Positions 8,529 to 17,065 of a stretch of DNA of 64,000 bases are shown piece after piece. The notes beneath the pieces were generated by a model. That model made no database searches. It was given only the letters and a program-made list of their open reading frames with translations, and was not told the DNA's origin. The stretch's first letter is position 1, and each line of letters begins with the position of its first letter. Origin of the DNA: Paraburkholderia sp. (lineage in GTDB: Bacteria; Pseudomonadota; Gammaproteobacteria; Burkholderiales; Burkholderiaceae); NCBI RefSeq assembly GCF_028283785.1, contig NZ_JAPWKB010000013.1, positions 372,001 through 436,000 on the forward strand, in the 5' to 3' direction. The position numbers and the translations under genes are program-made.

Positions 8529-9614
8529 TTAGAAGTTATGGATCAGACCCACGCGTGCCAGCGCCTGTTTATCCGTGCTCGAACGACCGATCTGCGATAT
8601 CGATGCAACCGTTCCGGCGCCCGTGGCCTTCTGATAGCCGACATCGAAATAGACCCGCGTTCTTTTGGAAAACAGATACGACACGCTTGCGTACGACGAA
8701 TACCAGCGTGACTGGTCGAGCCGGTCAACCGCTTCCATAAACGCAAACAGCAAGTCCGGCCGGGCGAGATACGTCACCCCGGCTCGCAATACCTGATCGG
8801 TCGAGCTTTGCGCGTCGAGCGTGAAACGGGTGTTCGTATACATTGCCATCGCAGTCAACGCGCCGAACTTATACGAAGCGCCCGCCGCATAGATTCTTCG
8901 CTGATCCACATACACGGTGGGACCGCTATTGGTGTTCACGCCCATAAAAACAGGCACGCCAATCGACGACGTGGACACCGGCGATCCATTGATATTGGTG
9001 GTGATGACCGCAGCGCTGAGTGGACCGCTTTCGTACTGAAGCATCAAACTGTACGACCGCCCGAGGTTGGTCGAGCCGGTTGCGTTTTGTCCGAAGCCAT
9101 ACATCGCGCCGAACGTCAGGCCCGCGTAGTTGCGGCTCTTGTACTGGACGGTATTGCTCAGATGATCGCCTGCCGCGCGATCGAGATCCGCGTTTTCGAC
9201 CACATAGATTCCGCACTCCAGACACGCCAGATAGCGAACCATATTCGCGCCGAAGTCGTACTGGCGTCCGAACGTAAGCTGTCCGAGCTTGCTGTCTCGA
9301 ATCCCCACATAGGTATCGGTAAAGAACGCGCTTCCGGCGATTGCGCCCGTGTTGAGCGCAAAGTAGTTTTCGAGCCGGAAGATCGCTTGTCTGCCGCCGC
9401 CTAGATCTTCAGCGCCTTGAATGCCGAAGAAATTGTTTCGTTGAATGCCGTCAGTCGCGGCAATTTTCGAGTGCCCCCCGCGATCGCTCACATAGGTTAG
9501 CCCTGAATCGATGATGCCGAACATCTGAACCGATGACTGGGCTCGCGCGACATTGGCCGAAAGCCCGGCGCCCGTTGCGGCCACCAACACCAGTAGCCAT
9601 TTCCATCTAGACAT
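8529..9614 (-). CDS. Gram-negative trimeric porin (OpcP/Omp32-like)
   Basis: 361-residue outer-membrane general porin. Signal peptide residues 1-25 end in NVARAQ. The mature start SSVQMFGIIDSGLTYVSD, the loop hallmark GIQGAEDLGGGRQAIFRLE and FGRQYDFG are typical of the beta-proteobacterial 16-strand porins. It ends in Phe (LIHNF), the BamA recognition signal. The start has GGAG seven bases upstream. An unusual Cys pair (ACLECGIY) occurs in an external-loop region. It is monocistronic, transcribed away from the esterase. Selectivity cannot be predicted. Confidence 0.92.
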   Translation of the reverse strand: MSRWKWLLVLVAATGAGLSANVARAQSSVQMFGIIDSGLTYVSDRGGHSKIAATDGIQRNNFFGIQGAEDLGGGRQAIFRLENYFALNTGAIAGSAFFTDTYVGIRDSKLGQLTFGRQYDFGANMVRYLACLECGIYVVENADLDRAAGDHLSNTVQYKSRNYAGLTFGAMYGFGQNATGSTNLGRSYSLMLQYESGPLSAAVITTNINGSPVSTSSIGVPVFMGVNTNSGPTVYVDQRRIYAAGASYKFGALTAMAMYTNTRFTLDAQSSTDQVLRAGVTYLARPDLLFAFMEAVDRLDQSRWYSSYASVSYLFSKRTRVYFDVGYQKATGAGTVASISQIGRSSTDKQALARVGLIHNF

Positions 9615-9858
9615 AAGATTTCTCCAAACCGTGTGGATATTTGATTTACTTATTAGGATGACTACTAACCTGGTACGAAGAACCGGACCGATTTATTCTG
9701 GTTTCCACGCTTTGCTATCCGGTTGTCCGACACGCTTACTACGGTGATGCAGCGTTGTGTTCACGCTCACGGAATCCACATGACGTGATGCAGATTCCGT
9801 GAGGCTTCATGCTTCAAGATCCAAAGCAACGCAGACAAGGTCGATGGGCCACGCGACG

Positions 9859-11424
9859 TTATAGAAAGTCGCCGATCAAGCCGCTTTCCACGAGAAAGCG
9901 AATTGCATCGAGTCGTGGAATCGCGCCCATGTAAGGGACTTCGTCGAGATGCATCGTCTGTTCATCGTTGCCGGAGAAACGCGACCATGACGTGAGTCCG
10001 GGTCCGTTCGGCGTCCCCGTTTTTGCGAAATGAATCCAGTACTGCTGCATCAACGCCACCAGACGATGGTCGCCTTCCGTCCACGGACGCGTGAGCGCGT
10101 GCAGCGTGCCGAACACATACGGGTACTCGGCGCTATGGAATACACCGAGCTTTTCCGCCGGTGCAGCTTCCGCATACGCCTGGTCGTCGGAGAACGGTTG
10201 AGGATGTTCGAAGTGATAGAGATAGACCGGCGCGTCGGTCCGGGTCGCATGCGCGCACGCGGCTTTCCAGACGCCTGCGGCCGCCAGCGCGTCGCCATTG
10301 ATCCGTCGGCCGGAATCGCTTGCCTGGTCGTCGGTGTCGGCAGGATAGTGGCTCAATGCCCGTGCTGCCGATCCACCGAATCGCTTCGCCAGCGCGGCCT
10401 TGAATGTCGCCGCATCCGGATAGCAGGGAAATACCGAGCCTTCGTCGCGTGTCCATCCGGCCAGCATCGGCACAGGCATCTGGCGTCCAGCGGCGAACAC
10501 GGTATCGACGGATTCGGGCATCACCCAGCCATCCACCGACGGCCACATCATCGGACGCGTACCCTTCGACACGTTGACGATATCGGCGGCCGGCAGCGCG
10601 CGCAGTTCCGCAAGCGTCGCGACGCCGGCGCGCGCCATGAAGTCGATCCCCTGCTGCTCCGCTTCGGCGCGCGGCATCATCGGCATAAACGCAACGCTCT
10701 GGACGATCGCACGATCGAACAGCCCTGTTGCGAGCGGCGACGCCATCAAATTGGCGATACTCGCTCCACCCGCCGATTGTCCGAACACGGTCACCGATTG
10801 CGGATCGCCGCCGAATACCGCGATATTTCGCCGGACCCACTTGAGTGCCGCGATCTGGTCCATCAATCCATAGTTGCCCGACGCCGCGTGTTCCGACTCG
10901 TCGGTCAAAGCCGGATGCGTAAGAAAGCCAAATGCATTCACCCGATAATTCAGCGTGACCAGAATCACGCCGCGCGTGTGCAAATCGCCTTGCACGAACG
11001 TCGCATTCGTCCCCGATCCGACCTGAAACGCACCGCCGTGAATCCAGACCATCACCGGCAGCTTCGCGAGATTCACCGCTGCGTCGGCGTGAGCATCGAG
11101 TGGCGCGAAGACGTTCAGATACAGACAGTCTTCGCTGGTCGCTTGCTGGCCTGCATACTCAAGGAAGATCGAGCCGTCAGGCCGCGCCGGTTGCGCGCAC
11201 ATCGGTGCGAAGGTATCGGCGATACGCACACCGTCCCACGCCACGACAGGTTGCGGCGGACGCCAGCGCAATGCACCGAGCGGCGACGCCGCATACGGAA
11301 TGCCACGAAACGCGATGCACGATGCCGCTTCATCGACGATGCCCGCGATCGATCCGCCGTCCACTTGCACGCTTCGATCGGCAAGCGCTGTCTGGGTCAC
11401 GGAGCGGGTTGAATGAATGGTCAA
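9859..11424 (-). CDS. Type-B carboxylesterase/lipase family hydrolase
   Basis: 521-residue alpha/beta hydrolase of the carboxylesterase type B (COesterase) family, hydrolysing carboxylic esters. The family N-terminus FRGIPYAASPLGALRW and the EDCLYLNVF signature are present. So are the oxyanion motif MVWIHGGAF and the nucleophile elbow FGQSAGG, with Ser217. No signal peptide is evident, so it is probably cytoplasmic. The initiator appears to be TTG with GAGG about nine bases upstream. It lies 174 bases downstream of the MHS symporter in the same direction, so substrate uptake followed by ester hydrolysis is a reasonable reading; the substrate is unknown. Confidence 0.9.
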   Translation of the reverse strand: MTIHSTRSVTQTALADRSVQVDGGSIAGIVDEAASCIAFRGIPYAASPLGALRWRPPQPVVAWDGVRIADTFAPMCAQPARPDGSIFLEYAGQQATSEDCLYLNVFAPLDAHADAAVNLAKLPVMVWIHGGAFQVGSGTNATFVQGDLHTRGVILVTLNYRVNAFGFLTHPALTDESEHAASGNYGLMDQIAALKWVRRNIAVFGGDPQSVTVFGQSAGGASIANLMASPLATGLFDRAIVQSVAFMPMMPRAEAEQQGIDFMARAGVATLAELRALPAADIVNVSKGTRPMMWPSVDGWVMPESVDTVFAAGRQMPVPMLAGWTRDEGSVFPCYPDAATFKAALAKRFGGSAARALSHYPADTDDQASDSGRRINGDALAAAGVWKAACAHATRTDAPVYLYHFEHPQPFSDDQAYAEAAPAEKLGVFHSAEYPYVFGTLHALTRPWTEGDHRLVALMQQYWIHFAKTGTPNGPGLTSWSRFSGNDEQTMHLDEVPYMGAIPRLDAIRFLVESGLIGDFL

Positions 11425-11598
11425 TTTGAATGTCCTCGAGTCGAACGTGAGAACCGCGCGTTTTGCGGCACATCACGTCGGATAAAGCGGAAAAACTGCG
11501 TGCAACGGACGTGCGTCGTCCTGCACGTGCCCGAGATGCAGCACGCGTCGTGAACCATGCAATCCAGTGATAGAAGAAGTGTTCCGGCTAGTCCGTCG

Positions 11599-12939
11599 TC
11601 AGGTTGGACACGACCGGGTGCGGGCAGCACACGCGCTACCGAGCTGATCTAAGGGCACGTTGTGCGTTTCCCGCGCGGTGAGGGCCGCGAGGGTGGCGAC
11701 GATCGCCGCCGCGCTGACGAGTTCCGCAACCGGCACCCAGCCGTTCGGCCCACTCTTGAGTAAGGCCGCGCCGAGCGTCGGCGCAAAACCGCCGAGCGTT
11801 ATGCCGATCTGCGAGCCGATCGCGACACCCGACAACCGCACACGTGTCGCAAACATCTCGCCCGAAAACGACGGCCATACGGCGTTGGACGCACTGTAGA
11901 AAACGCTCATCACGACGAACCCGAACACGCACGCCAGCAGGACATCGCCGTGTGAAATCGCCCAGAACGTCGGCCACAGAAACGCCGCGCTGCCCAGTGT
12001 GCCGACCGCGAAGACGGGCCTGCGTCCGATGCGGTCCGAAACCATTCCCCACAGCGGCACGACGGCGAGACTCACGACATTCATCGCGACGAACAGCAAC
12101 AGCATTCGCGTCCTCGGTATGTGCATGTCGTTGACCGCGTACGAGAGCAGGAACACGCTGAAGATGCTCGACACCACCGAATACAGCGCGCCGAAGACAA
12201 CCCGGAACACATCCGGCGTTTGTGTCCGGAATAGTTCGGCAACAGGCGCATCGGGCGACGCATGGCGACTGACTTCCGCCTCGAATACCGGTGTTTCGGG
12301 AAGCCGGCGGCGAACCCACAAGCCCGCGCTGATCACTACCGCGCTCAGCAGGAACGGGATGCGCCATCCCCAGGACAGCAACGCCTGATCCGGCAGCGCG
12401 GAGAGCGGCAGAAACGCCAGCGTCGCAAGAACGAAACCCATCGACGTCCCGCTCAGCGAGAAGCTGCTGACGAAGCCGCGCCGGTTGTCCGGCGCGTGTT
12501 CGAGTGCCAGCGATGTCGCGCCGGCCTGCTCGCCGGACGCCGACAAGCCTTGCAGCAGACGAAGACACACGAGAAGAATCGGCGACGCGATGCCGATCTG
12601 GCTATACGTCGGCAACAGGCCGATCAGGAACGTCGAGAGACCCATCAGCAATAGCGTCGACGTCAGAATCCGCTTGCGACCGAACTTGTCGCCGATATGC
12701 CCCATGAAAAAAGCGCCGAGCGGACGCGCGACGTAGCCGACACCAAAGGTCGCAAACGCCGCGACGGTGCTCAACTTCGGATCGCCGGCCGGAAAGAACA
12801 CCTTCCCGAACACCAGTGCGGCCGCCATCGCATAGATAAAAAAGTCGTAGTACTCGAGCGCACTACCGATCCAGCTTGAAAAAGCCGCCATTCGAGGCGC
12901 GCGAGCGCTTCCGGTTACGACGTTGGAACAAGGATCCAC
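11599..12939 (-). CDS. MFS metabolite:H+ symporter (MHS family)
   Basis: 446-residue, 12-helix inner-membrane symporter. The MHS signature is clear: SSWIGSALEYYDFFIYAMAA at about 22-41, the conserved loop GHIGDKFGRKRILTSTLLLMG and the helix-4/5 ASGEQAGATSLALEHAP element. Relatives carry alpha-ketoglutarate, shikimate, proline/betaine or citrate. The start GTG (12939) is preceded by GGAGA; a downstream ATG at 12891 would still keep all helices. It is divergent from a TetR gene that presumably controls it. Confidence 0.9.
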   Translation of the reverse strand: MDPCSNVVTGSARAPRMAAFSSWIGSALEYYDFFIYAMAAALVFGKVFFPAGDPKLSTVAAFATFGVGYVARPLGAFFMGHIGDKFGRKRILTSTLLLMGLSTFLIGLLPTYSQIGIASPILLVCLRLLQGLSASGEQAGATSLALEHAPDNRRGFVSSFSLSGTSMGFVLATLAFLPLSALPDQALLSWGWRIPFLLSAVVISAGLWVRRRLPETPVFEAEVSRHASPDAPVAELFRTQTPDVFRVVFGALYSVVSSIFSVFLLSYAVNDMHIPRTRMLLLFVAMNVVSLAVVPLWGMVSDRIGRRPVFAVGTLGSAAFLWPTFWAISHGDVLLACVFGFVVMSVFYSASNAVWPSFSGEMFATRVRLSGVAIGSQIGITLGGFAPTLGAALLKSGPNGWVPVAELVSAAAIVATLAALTARETHNVPLDQLGSACAARTRSCPT

Positions 12940-12981
12940 GTGCTATCTCCATGAGGTCTGTCTGTGTAGTATGCGGCAAAT

Positions 12982-12995
12982 GTACTATCCAGTAC
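12982..12995. promoter_or_regulatory. Likely TetR operator between the MHS symporter and tetR
   Basis: GTACT-ATCC-AGTAC is a perfect 5-bp inverted repeat with a 4-base spacer, 43 bases upstream of the symporter start. It sits in the 302-base divergent gap (12940-13241), which otherwise holds AT-rich stretches and a CGCGTGGT direct repeat near 13151 but no gene. Short GTAC-type palindromes of this kind are common TetR-family operators. Assignment to the neighbouring TetR is by position. Confidence 0.6.
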
Positions 12996-13241
12996 GTTTC
13001 TTTTCGAATCCGTGTAAACACCAATGCGGATCGAATGCAGCACCCTTTCGACGACGACGCCGGGACGTACAATGGTGAGAAGAAAGAGAGGGACGAGAAC
13101 GGCCGACGCGCGATCACGCGCAATGTTTTAGACTTTTTTATACTGCCGTCGCGTGGTCGCGTGGTCGCGTTCGTATCGCGCTGCCCTTGCGTGGGCGTCA
13201 AGCGCGATCCAGTCACATTCAGCACACGAAAACCAAACGTA

Positions 13242-13922
13242 ATGAAACAGCGCACATCGCCATCGCGTTCGTCGTCTGGGGAGACGAGCACCACCGGGGC
13301 AACACGCCCTTACGACTCCGCGCAATCGCTCGCGGATATCCTCGAAGTCGCCACTAAAGAGTTCGCGGACAAAGGCCTCAGCGGTGCGCGCGTCGACGAG
13401 ATCGCCGCACTGACGCGCGCTAGCAAGCGCATGATCTACTACCACTTCGGCAGCAAGGAAGCGCTTTATCTTGCGGTTCTGGAGCGGGCATTTCAGGCGC
13501 AGGCCACCAGTGAAGATGCGCTCCTTCTGGACGATCTGACGCCTGACGAAGCGCTCAGAAAACTGGTTGGATTCAGCTACGACTATCACCAGGAACACGT
13601 ATCGTTCGTCCGGCTGGTGATGAGTGAGAACGAACGACGGGGCGAGTTATTCGCGCAGGGCGACTTTATCGGCCGGTTGAATCTGTCCGTGAAAGACAGG
13701 TTGCGTAGCGTGTACGAAGCAGGTGTGGCCGCAGGCACGTTCAGGTCCGGTATCAATCCGGTCGATCTGCGCATGTCGATCGCGGCGCTGTGTTTTTATC
13801 CGGTGTCGAACCGCCACACGTTCTCGCTGCTGTTCAACCACGACATGCAATCGCCCGCGGCAGTGCAGGCGCGTCGCGACAGCGTGATCGACATGGTGAT
13901 GCGTTTCGTACTCGCGCTTTGA
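13242..13922 (+). CDS. TetR-family transcriptional regulator
   Basis: 226-residue repressor-type protein. The HTH lies at about residues 36-82 (ILEVATKEFADKGLSGARVD ... MIYYHFGSKEALYLAVLERA), preceded by a Ser/Thr-rich tail. The C-terminal domain is alpha-helical and ligand-binding with no recognised effector. The frame is open far upstream, but homology only begins after the ATG at 13242; no strong ribosome site is visible there. It is divergent from the symporter and esterase genes, with a matching palindrome between, suggesting local repression relieved by the transported compound. Confidence 0.9.
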   Translation: MKQRTSPSRSSSGETSTTGATRPYDSAQSLADILEVATKEFADKGLSGARVDEIAALTRASKRMIYYHFGSKEALYLAVLERAFQAQATSEDALLLDDLTPDEALRKLVGFSYDYHQEHVSFVRLVMSENERRGELFAQGDFIGRLNLSVKDRLRSVYEAGVAAGTFRSGINPVDLRMSIAALCFYPVSNRHTFSLLFNHDMQSPAAVQARRDSVIDMVMRFVLAL

Positions 13923-13954
13923 TCGACTTGCCGCCATCGCGGCGGATTGCCGTG

Positions 13955-13977
13955 ACCGGGCGGCGGGAATGCCCGGT
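13955..13977 (+). terminator. Candidate terminator after tetR
   Basis: ACCGGGC ... GCCCGGT forms a 7-bp GC-rich stem with a 9-base loop followed by TT, 33 bases after the tetR stop and before a convergent gene. The T-tract is minimal. Confidence 0.4.
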
Positions 13978-14007
13978 TTGAACAGCGCTGCGTCGAGCGC
14001 GCACGCG

Positions 14008-15150
14008 CTAGTGAATCATCTTCCTCACGAGCGCGCTGAATCCGCGTAGAAACCCGGTCGCACGCCATGACGTGCTGCTATAAACGCGGCCCAACTCCGA
14101 CCGCAACGATTCGATTCGCTCTTCGAGACGGGCGGAGATAATCGCCATCTCAGCCGTGGCGAACGATAATTCAGCCGGACTGACATTCAGGTCGGCCGCG
14201 TTTTGGCTGTCATGCGAATTCACGGCCCAGTTATCCAGCGCGCCGGGTTCCATGAATTCCAGTTCGAGCGCGCGGTTATCGTCGTTGAACAGTTCGCTGA
14301 TCCGGATCATATCGTCGTGCGACAGGATTTCCGAAATCCTCGGGCCTTCCAGCCCGGATATTTCCGCCAGCTTGCCGCGCGCACGACAATACAGTTGCCA
14401 TTCGACGCTGCTGCTGCATTCCTCGAAGACGGGAATGTGCTGATTGGCCTGCCGGATCAATTCGATATGCTTGGCATTCAGGCTTTCATTCTTGTTGCTT
14501 TCGAAACTGAAGCCATACTGATGATCGATACCGATAATGGTCAGAAAGTCCTTCCTGATATCCCGCTGGATCAGCGAGTTGAAGTTTCTGACGATTATCT
14601 TGCCCGGCTCGAAAACGCCGGACCACAGTTTGACCAGCGCATAGTGATTGAAATACGGGTCTGCGCGCACGTCCTCGCTGTAGAAAAAGGGATCCCTGCG
14701 CCCGCACTGCACGCCGGTGTTGTACGACGAGGTCAGCATCTCGTATTGCGGCCGGACATACACCACCACATGCGTGTCGTAGGCCGACAGCGCCTCTTTC
14801 AGATAACGGATGTCGTTCGCGGATCGGAGCCGCGACGAAAAGTGCTCGGCGGAGAGAACCACATGGCCCGCTGTTCGCTCGATATCGGCCAGCAGGTCGT
14901 CGAATAGCGCATCACGCGGTTTGAAGTGCGTCTCCGGCAGATATTCCGGACAGGTTTTGGAGAAACACGCGGCAACTGGAAAGTGACCGGCCATCCGGCC
15001 GTCCGGACTGCGGAAGAAATAGCCTTTGTCCTGATCGCACAGAAAGGAAAACTGATGACGAACCAGGTTGGCCTCATTTGATTCGAGGAAGTGCTGCAGG
15101 GTCGTGGAACCTGTCTTTTCCGTTCCAATATGAATAAAAACCTTCTTCAT
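14008..15150 (-). CDS. Sulfotransferase-like protein (P-loop PAPS-binding fold)
   Basis: 380-residue protein beginning KKVFIHIGTEKTGSTTLQHF. The GTEKTGSTT loop at about 9-17 matches the 5'-phosphosulfate loop of sulfotransferases, and VVVYVRPQYEMLTSSYNTGV (about 131-150) is the 3'-phosphate-binding R...S region. The last 40 residues contain SELGRVYSSTSWRATGFLRG, a tail motif often found at the ends of glycosyltransferases and other cell-surface polysaccharide enzymes. It therefore probably modifies a surface glycan or lipid. Codon use is visibly richer in A/T than its neighbours, and the upstream gap is AT-rich, suggesting horizontal origin. It is monocistronic. Confidence 0.75.
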   Translation of the reverse strand: MKKVFIHIGTEKTGSTTLQHFLESNEANLVRHQFSFLCDQDKGYFFRSPDGRMAGHFPVAACFSKTCPEYLPETHFKPRDALFDDLLADIERTAGHVVLSAEHFSSRLRSANDIRYLKEALSAYDTHVVVYVRPQYEMLTSSYNTGVQCGRRDPFFYSEDVRADPYFNHYALVKLWSGVFEPGKIIVRNFNSLIQRDIRKDFLTIIGIDHQYGFSFESNKNESLNAKHIELIRQANQHIPVFEECSSSVEWQLYCRARGKLAEISGLEGPRISEILSHDDMIRISELFNDDNRALELEFMEPGALDNWAVNSHDSQNAADLNVSPAELSFATAEMAIISARLEERIESLRSELGRVYSSTSWRATGFLRGFSALVRKMIH

Positions 15151-15211
15151 TTCACTCCCTGATTCAAATCACTCGCCTCGCTTGCCCTCTCCGTATTTCT
15201 TGCAGATTTTT

Positions 15212-15240
15212 TCTACAGGATGTAATAATTTCCGTTTCAA
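15212..15240 (-). promoter_or_regulatory. Candidate sigma-70 promoter of the sulfotransferase-like gene
   Basis: On the minus strand TTGAAA, 17 bases, then TGTAGA, ending about 60 bases upstream of the start at 15150. The whole 15151-15466 gap is AT-rich. It holds this promoter and the aldehyde-dehydrogenase terminator but no gene I would defend. Confidence 0.45.
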
Positions 15241-15404
15241 TCGGGAAGCCTGACTTACGCGTTCTTTTCAGTAGAGCGCATAGAGGCTTCGATAGAATCC
15301 GTTTGTATGATTTTATACATATTCAAAAAGAATAAGCAGCCCGGTTATCTTGCGAGAGATTACGAGAAATATAGTGTCGCTATCTCGCATCCAAATCCAC
15401 AAAA

Positions 15405-15425
15405 AAGCCCGCTAAAAGCGGGCTT
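15405..15425 (-). terminator. Rho-independent terminator of the aldehyde dehydrogenase gene
   Basis: An 8-bp stem AAGCCCGC/GCGGGCTT with a 5-base loop, followed on the minus strand by a run of T, located 42 bases after the dehydrogenase stop. Confidence 0.85.
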
Positions 15426-15466
15426 CCAGTCGTTTTATTCTTACCTGGCGTGGTGCGACCGGAATC

Positions 15467-16894
15467 TCAACCCGAGATCTCCGCCAACTTGTCCAGCGAC
15501 GGCACCGCGCCTTCATTGGCCAGCAATGCCCGCTTTCTGACATAGCGCATGATGCTGGTCGCGCCGTAACGCGAACCACCCATCCCCGATTTCTTGAACG
15601 CGGTCTTTTCACCGGCAAACATCATCACGCGCGGCAATTCCGTGTCGTTGATGCTGACGCCGCCCGCTTCCATCTTCGTCGCGAAATCGCCGGCGGTATG
15701 CGTGTCCGGACCGAATACCGCGCCACTAAGACCGAACATCGAATCGTTCATCAGGAATTCCGCCTGCGCGTCGTCGCTGAAGCGCATGACCGGAACAACC
15801 GGGCCGAAGGTCTCTTCCGTCATCAGCGTCATCGTGTGATCGACTTCCGTGACGATGGTCGGATCGACCCACACCGCACCGTTGACGCGCTCGCTGTTGC
15901 CGCCCATCACGATTTGCGCACCCTTGCCGACGGCGTCCTGCAACTGCGCGTCGATCGTCGCGGCCTGCCGGTCGAAGATCATCGGGCCGTAGTGACCGCC
16001 GTCGCCGGCGACATGACTGCGACGCATGCCCGACGCCTGGCGGCACAACTCGGCAACCAGTGCGTCGTACAGCGACGCGTGCGCATACACGCGCTCGATC
16101 GCGTAGCAGACCTGCCCCGAGTTATAGAGCGCGCTGCGCAAAATGCTGGTCGCGGCGCGCTCGATATCGGAACCGGCCAGCACCACGGCCGCATCCTTGC
16201 CGCCCAGTTCGAGGAAGGCCGGAATGAATGCCTGCGCGGCCGCAGACGCGATCTTCTGACCGGTTGGCACGCTGCCCGTGAACACCACCGCATCGGATTG
16301 CGCGACCAGCGCGGCACCGGTCTCGGCACCGCCGGTCACCAGCGTGATGATGCCCTTCAGCGCGGGCACGGCCTCGATCGAACGACGCAACGGTTCGACG
16401 AAGCGCGGCGTGACTTCGCTCGGCTTGATGACCACGGCTGCACCCGCAACCAGCGCAGGAATCGCGTCGATGAACGACAGCACCAGCGGGAAATTCCACG
16501 GGCTGATCACGCCGACCACCGGATACGGCGCATACGTGACCTTGAACACCACATCGGGATGCGCGTCGAGCTTGCGAAACGGCGTGGCGAGTACTTCCGG
16601 CGCGGCGTCGCAGAAACCATGAATGAAGTGGATCACCGCGCCCAGTTCCTCGGCGGAAATGCGATGGCGAGCGGTATCGACGGACAGCGCGGCGACGATT
16701 TCGTCGCCGCACGATTCGAGTTGTTCGGCCCATGCCAGCAGCGCGGCGCTTCGGTGTTCCAGGCCGCCCGCCGACCACGCACGCTGGGCGACGCGTGCGT
16801 CGGCGATCACTGCGCCGATCTGTGCGGCGTCGGCGGATTCGATCGTGTAATCGGTCTCGCCCGTGCGAGGATTACGTACTGCGATGGACGTCAT
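15467..16894 (-). CDS. NAD(P)+-dependent aldehyde dehydrogenase
   Basis: 475-residue ALDH-superfamily enzyme oxidising an aldehyde to its acid. The Asn-containing VISPWNFPLVLS motif, catalytic base Glu229 in LELGGK and nucleophile Cys263 in SGQVCYAIERV have the normal 34-residue spacing. TEETFGPVVPVMRF is the conserved C-terminal element. Start 16894 has GGAAA upstream; an in-frame extension to 16981 has no ribosome site and overlaps the repeat-rich promoter. Its upstream TGCATGC repeats recur before ubiD, suggesting shared AraC control and a route aldehyde to acid to decarboxylated product. The specific aldehyde is unknown; an aromatic or heteroaromatic one is likely. Confidence 0.9.
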   Translation of the reverse strand: MTSIAVRNPRTGETDYTIESADAAQIGAVIADARVAQRAWSAGGLEHRSAALLAWAEQLESCGDEIVAALSVDTARHRISAEELGAVIHFIHGFCDAAPEVLATPFRKLDAHPDVVFKVTYAPYPVVGVISPWNFPLVLSFIDAIPALVAGAAVVIKPSEVTPRFVEPLRRSIEAVPALKGIITLVTGGAETGAALVAQSDAVVFTGSVPTGQKIASAAAQAFIPAFLELGGKDAAVVLAGSDIERAATSILRSALYNSGQVCYAIERVYAHASLYDALVAELCRQASGMRRSHVAGDGGHYGPMIFDRQAATIDAQLQDAVGKGAQIVMGGNSERVNGAVWVDPTIVTEVDHTMTLMTEETFGPVVPVMRFSDDAQAEFLMNDSMFGLSGAVFGPDTHTAGDFATKMEAGGVSINDTELPRVMMFAGEKTAFKKSGMGGSRYGATSIMRYVRKRALLANEGAVPSLDKLAEISG

Positions 16895-16960
16895 CGTGTT
16901 TCCTTTTCCGTGTAAGTCGCCCGTGCGATGACGGGCCGTATCATGCATCGCGAGCCATTT

Positions 16961-16984
16961 CATGCGCATGCATGCACGCATGCA
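16961..16984. promoter_or_regulatory. GCATGC repeat cluster upstream of the aldehyde dehydrogenase
   Basis: Four overlapping GCATG/CATGC units at roughly 8-base period lie 67-90 bases upstream of the dehydrogenase start. Further ATGCAT copies occur at about 16943 and 17001. The same motif precedes ubiD. Probable binding sites for the adjacent AraC-family regulator; inferred from recurrence only. Confidence 0.45.
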
Positions 16985-17065
16985 CAGGGCTCATACGACG
17001 ATGCATCGATGCTAACAACGGAAAATCACGAAGGACACGCACCCGGAAACGATGCTGCCGATTTC

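Noticed and set aside
13145..13170. CGCGTGGT direct repeats in the tetR leader
   Set aside because: Two short tandem copies only; too little to call a regulatory repeat array.
15307..15540. A 77-codon plus-strand frame in the sulfotransferase/ALDH gap
   Set aside because: It runs through the ALDH terminator hairpin and into the ALDH gene, with no ribosome site.
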